From positions 2,728,001 to 2,792,000 of the forward strand of contig OZ241366.1 in NCBI GenBank assembly GCA_965199905.1: DNA of 64,000 nucleotides, given 5' to 3'. Each line of letters starts with the position of its first letter. Position 1 is the first letter of the stretch. Origin of the DNA: Ilyomonas sp965199905 (lineage in GTDB: Bacteria > Bacteroidota > Bacteroidia > Chitinophagales > Chitinophagaceae). Both the position numbers and the translations under genes were made by a program. Positions 63,170 to 64,000 of the stretch are shown piece by piece. A model generated the notes under the pieces. It searched no databases. It was not told the origin of the DNA and worked only from the letters and a program-made list of their open reading frames with translations.

Positions 63170-63179
63170 CTCACAACTT

Positions 63180-63923
63180 TTATATCACTTTCGCTTCTTC
63201 GTGCAACAGGCGAACCAGTTCGGCAACATTATCAGCCGGAACTATCTTAACACCAGCTTTCGGTGCAGGCAGTTCGTAGCTTTCTATTTTGGTTAATGTA
63301 TCGGCTGCTGCAGGCTCAACCACCTTTAATGGTTTGGTGCGGGCAGACATGATACCGCGCATGTTTGGAATGCGTTGTTCAGCCACACCTTTTTGACAAG
63401 AAACCACAACCGGCAAGGCTACTTCGTTCACTTCTTCGCCGCCTTCTATCTCGCGTGTTACAACGGCTGTTGCGCCATTCAGCTCGAACTTTGTGGCTAA
63501 AGAAACATATGGTAAATCCAACAGTTCAGCTACCATTCCACCGATGGCAGATGCATTGTAATCAATGGTTTCTTTGCCCGTGAAGATCAAATCATAACCA
63601 CCACTTTTTGCTACTTCAGCTATTTGCGAAGCCACATAAAAACTGTCATCGCTTTGCGCATTTACACGGATAGCTTCATCGCCGCCAAGCGCCAATGCTT
63701 TGCGAATAACAGGCTCGGTATCGGCACCGCCAACGGTGATTAAATGAATAACAGTGGACGCGTCTTTCTCTTTCAGCTCGATAGCGCGTACTAAAGAGTA
63801 CCATTCATCGTATGGATTGATGATCCACTGCACGCCTGTTTCTTCAAACTTTGTATTATTGTCTTTGAAAGCAATTTTTGAAGTCGTATCCGGCGTCTTG
63901 CTGATACAAACCAGTATTTTCAT
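63180..63923 (-). CDS. etfB: Electron transfer flavoprotein subunit beta
   Basis: 247 residues from ATG 63923, where MKILVCISKTPDTTSKIAF begins; an earlier TTG would add 17 unlikely residues. Seen: NPYDEWYSLVRAIELKE, GKETIDYNASAIGGMVAELL, and the subunit-contact region GVAEQRIPNMRGIMSARTKP. AMP-binding partner of EtfA; both genes form an operon with a repeat-filled 103-nt gap. 63924-64000 is the upstream region, nothing recognised. Confidence 0.95.
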   Translation of the reverse strand: MKILVCISKTPDTTSKIAFKDNNTKFEETGVQWIINPYDEWYSLVRAIELKEKDASTVIHLITVGGADTEPVIRKALALGGDEAIRVNAQSDDSFYVASQIAEVAKSGGYDLIFTGKETIDYNASAIGGMVAELLDLPYVSLATKFELNGATAVVTREIEGGEEVNEVALPVVVSCQKGVAEQRIPNMRGIMSARTKPLKVVEPAAADTLTKIESYELPAPKAGVKIVPADNVAELVRLLHEEAKVI

Positions 63924-64000
63924 GAACAGATTTTTTTGAGAGGCGGCAAAGATAGCTACCTGCAAATACAACAAAGCACAAAGAGATGAAAAATACAGCG

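Noticed and set aside
1..64000. CRISPR arrays, tRNA or rRNA genes, prophage
   Set aside because: No regular repeat-spacer array, no cloverleaf-type sequence and no phage structural gene cluster was recognised by eye; VGIGT repeats at 15878-16822 alone do not indicate a prophage.

Overview
The window reads as chromosomal DNA of a Bacteroidota species, most probably in or near the Chitinophagaceae. Supporting evidence: exported proteins ending in type IX secretion (T9SS) sorting domains, a T9SS plug-family protein, a SusC/SusD pair, DUF3822 next to rsmD, a NagB fused to a PIG-L deacetylase domain, and promoters of the Bacteroidota type (TTG, about 19-20 nt, TAnnTTTG). No tRNA, rRNA, CRISPR array or prophage was recognised. 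One SRP RNA gene is present.

1-20.4 kb is the most unusual part: a surface-protein and signalling locus. It holds an incomplete giant LamG protein (minus strand), a propeller-type histidine kinase without receiver or HTH domains, two paralogous VCBS-repeat T9SS cargo proteins, a VGIGT-repeat surface protein, another T9SS cargo protein, a NarL/LuxR response regulator overlapping a membrane histidine kinase, a fragment of a third kinase, and a 69-residue orphan ORF. Five target transcription units start from nearly identical promoters: an 8-bp inverted repeat AATCCCCC/GGGGGATT around a 5-bp spacer, whose last bases form the -33 TTG, followed by exactly 20 nt and a TAnTTTTR -7 box. In three places the element lies between a leftward kinase gene (one decayed) and a rightward target gene. 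I infer a dedicated regulon controlled by the response regulator encoded at 18015-18650.

20.8-32.6 kb is amino-sugar metabolism and housekeeping: an exported GH20-like protein whose catalytic domain appears deleted, nagB, lpxK, 5-formyl-THF cyclo-ligase, bioD (with an internal heptanucleotide repeat), rsmD (GPPY where D/N-PPY is expected), DUF3822, an SPL-type radical SAM protein, obg, trpS and a deoxynucleoside kinase. 32.8-46 kb holds a frameshifted toxin-antitoxin pair, an ABC-F ATPase, an Ada-like methyltransferase, a flavin reductase-like protein, the T9SS plug protein, SRP RNA, a four-helix-bundle gene in AT-rich repeats, fructose-6-phosphate aldolase, an SDR, two envelope proteins, transketolase and an IS630 remnant.

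46.2-56.7 kb is a leftward SusC/SusD locus with two large VCBS lipoproteins, one carrying a cytochrome c motif and one an ASPIC/UnbV domain. 57-64 kb carries pabB, a disordered charged protein, purA, a TIGR03032-like protein, a multiply frameshifted small gene, and etfA/etfB.

Three copies of a roughly 115-nt dispersed element, with a conserved 3' block and a hairpin preserved despite sequence change, lie in intergenic regions near 23.9, 43.1 and 60.3 kb. All family calls were made by reading motifs; no database search was run.
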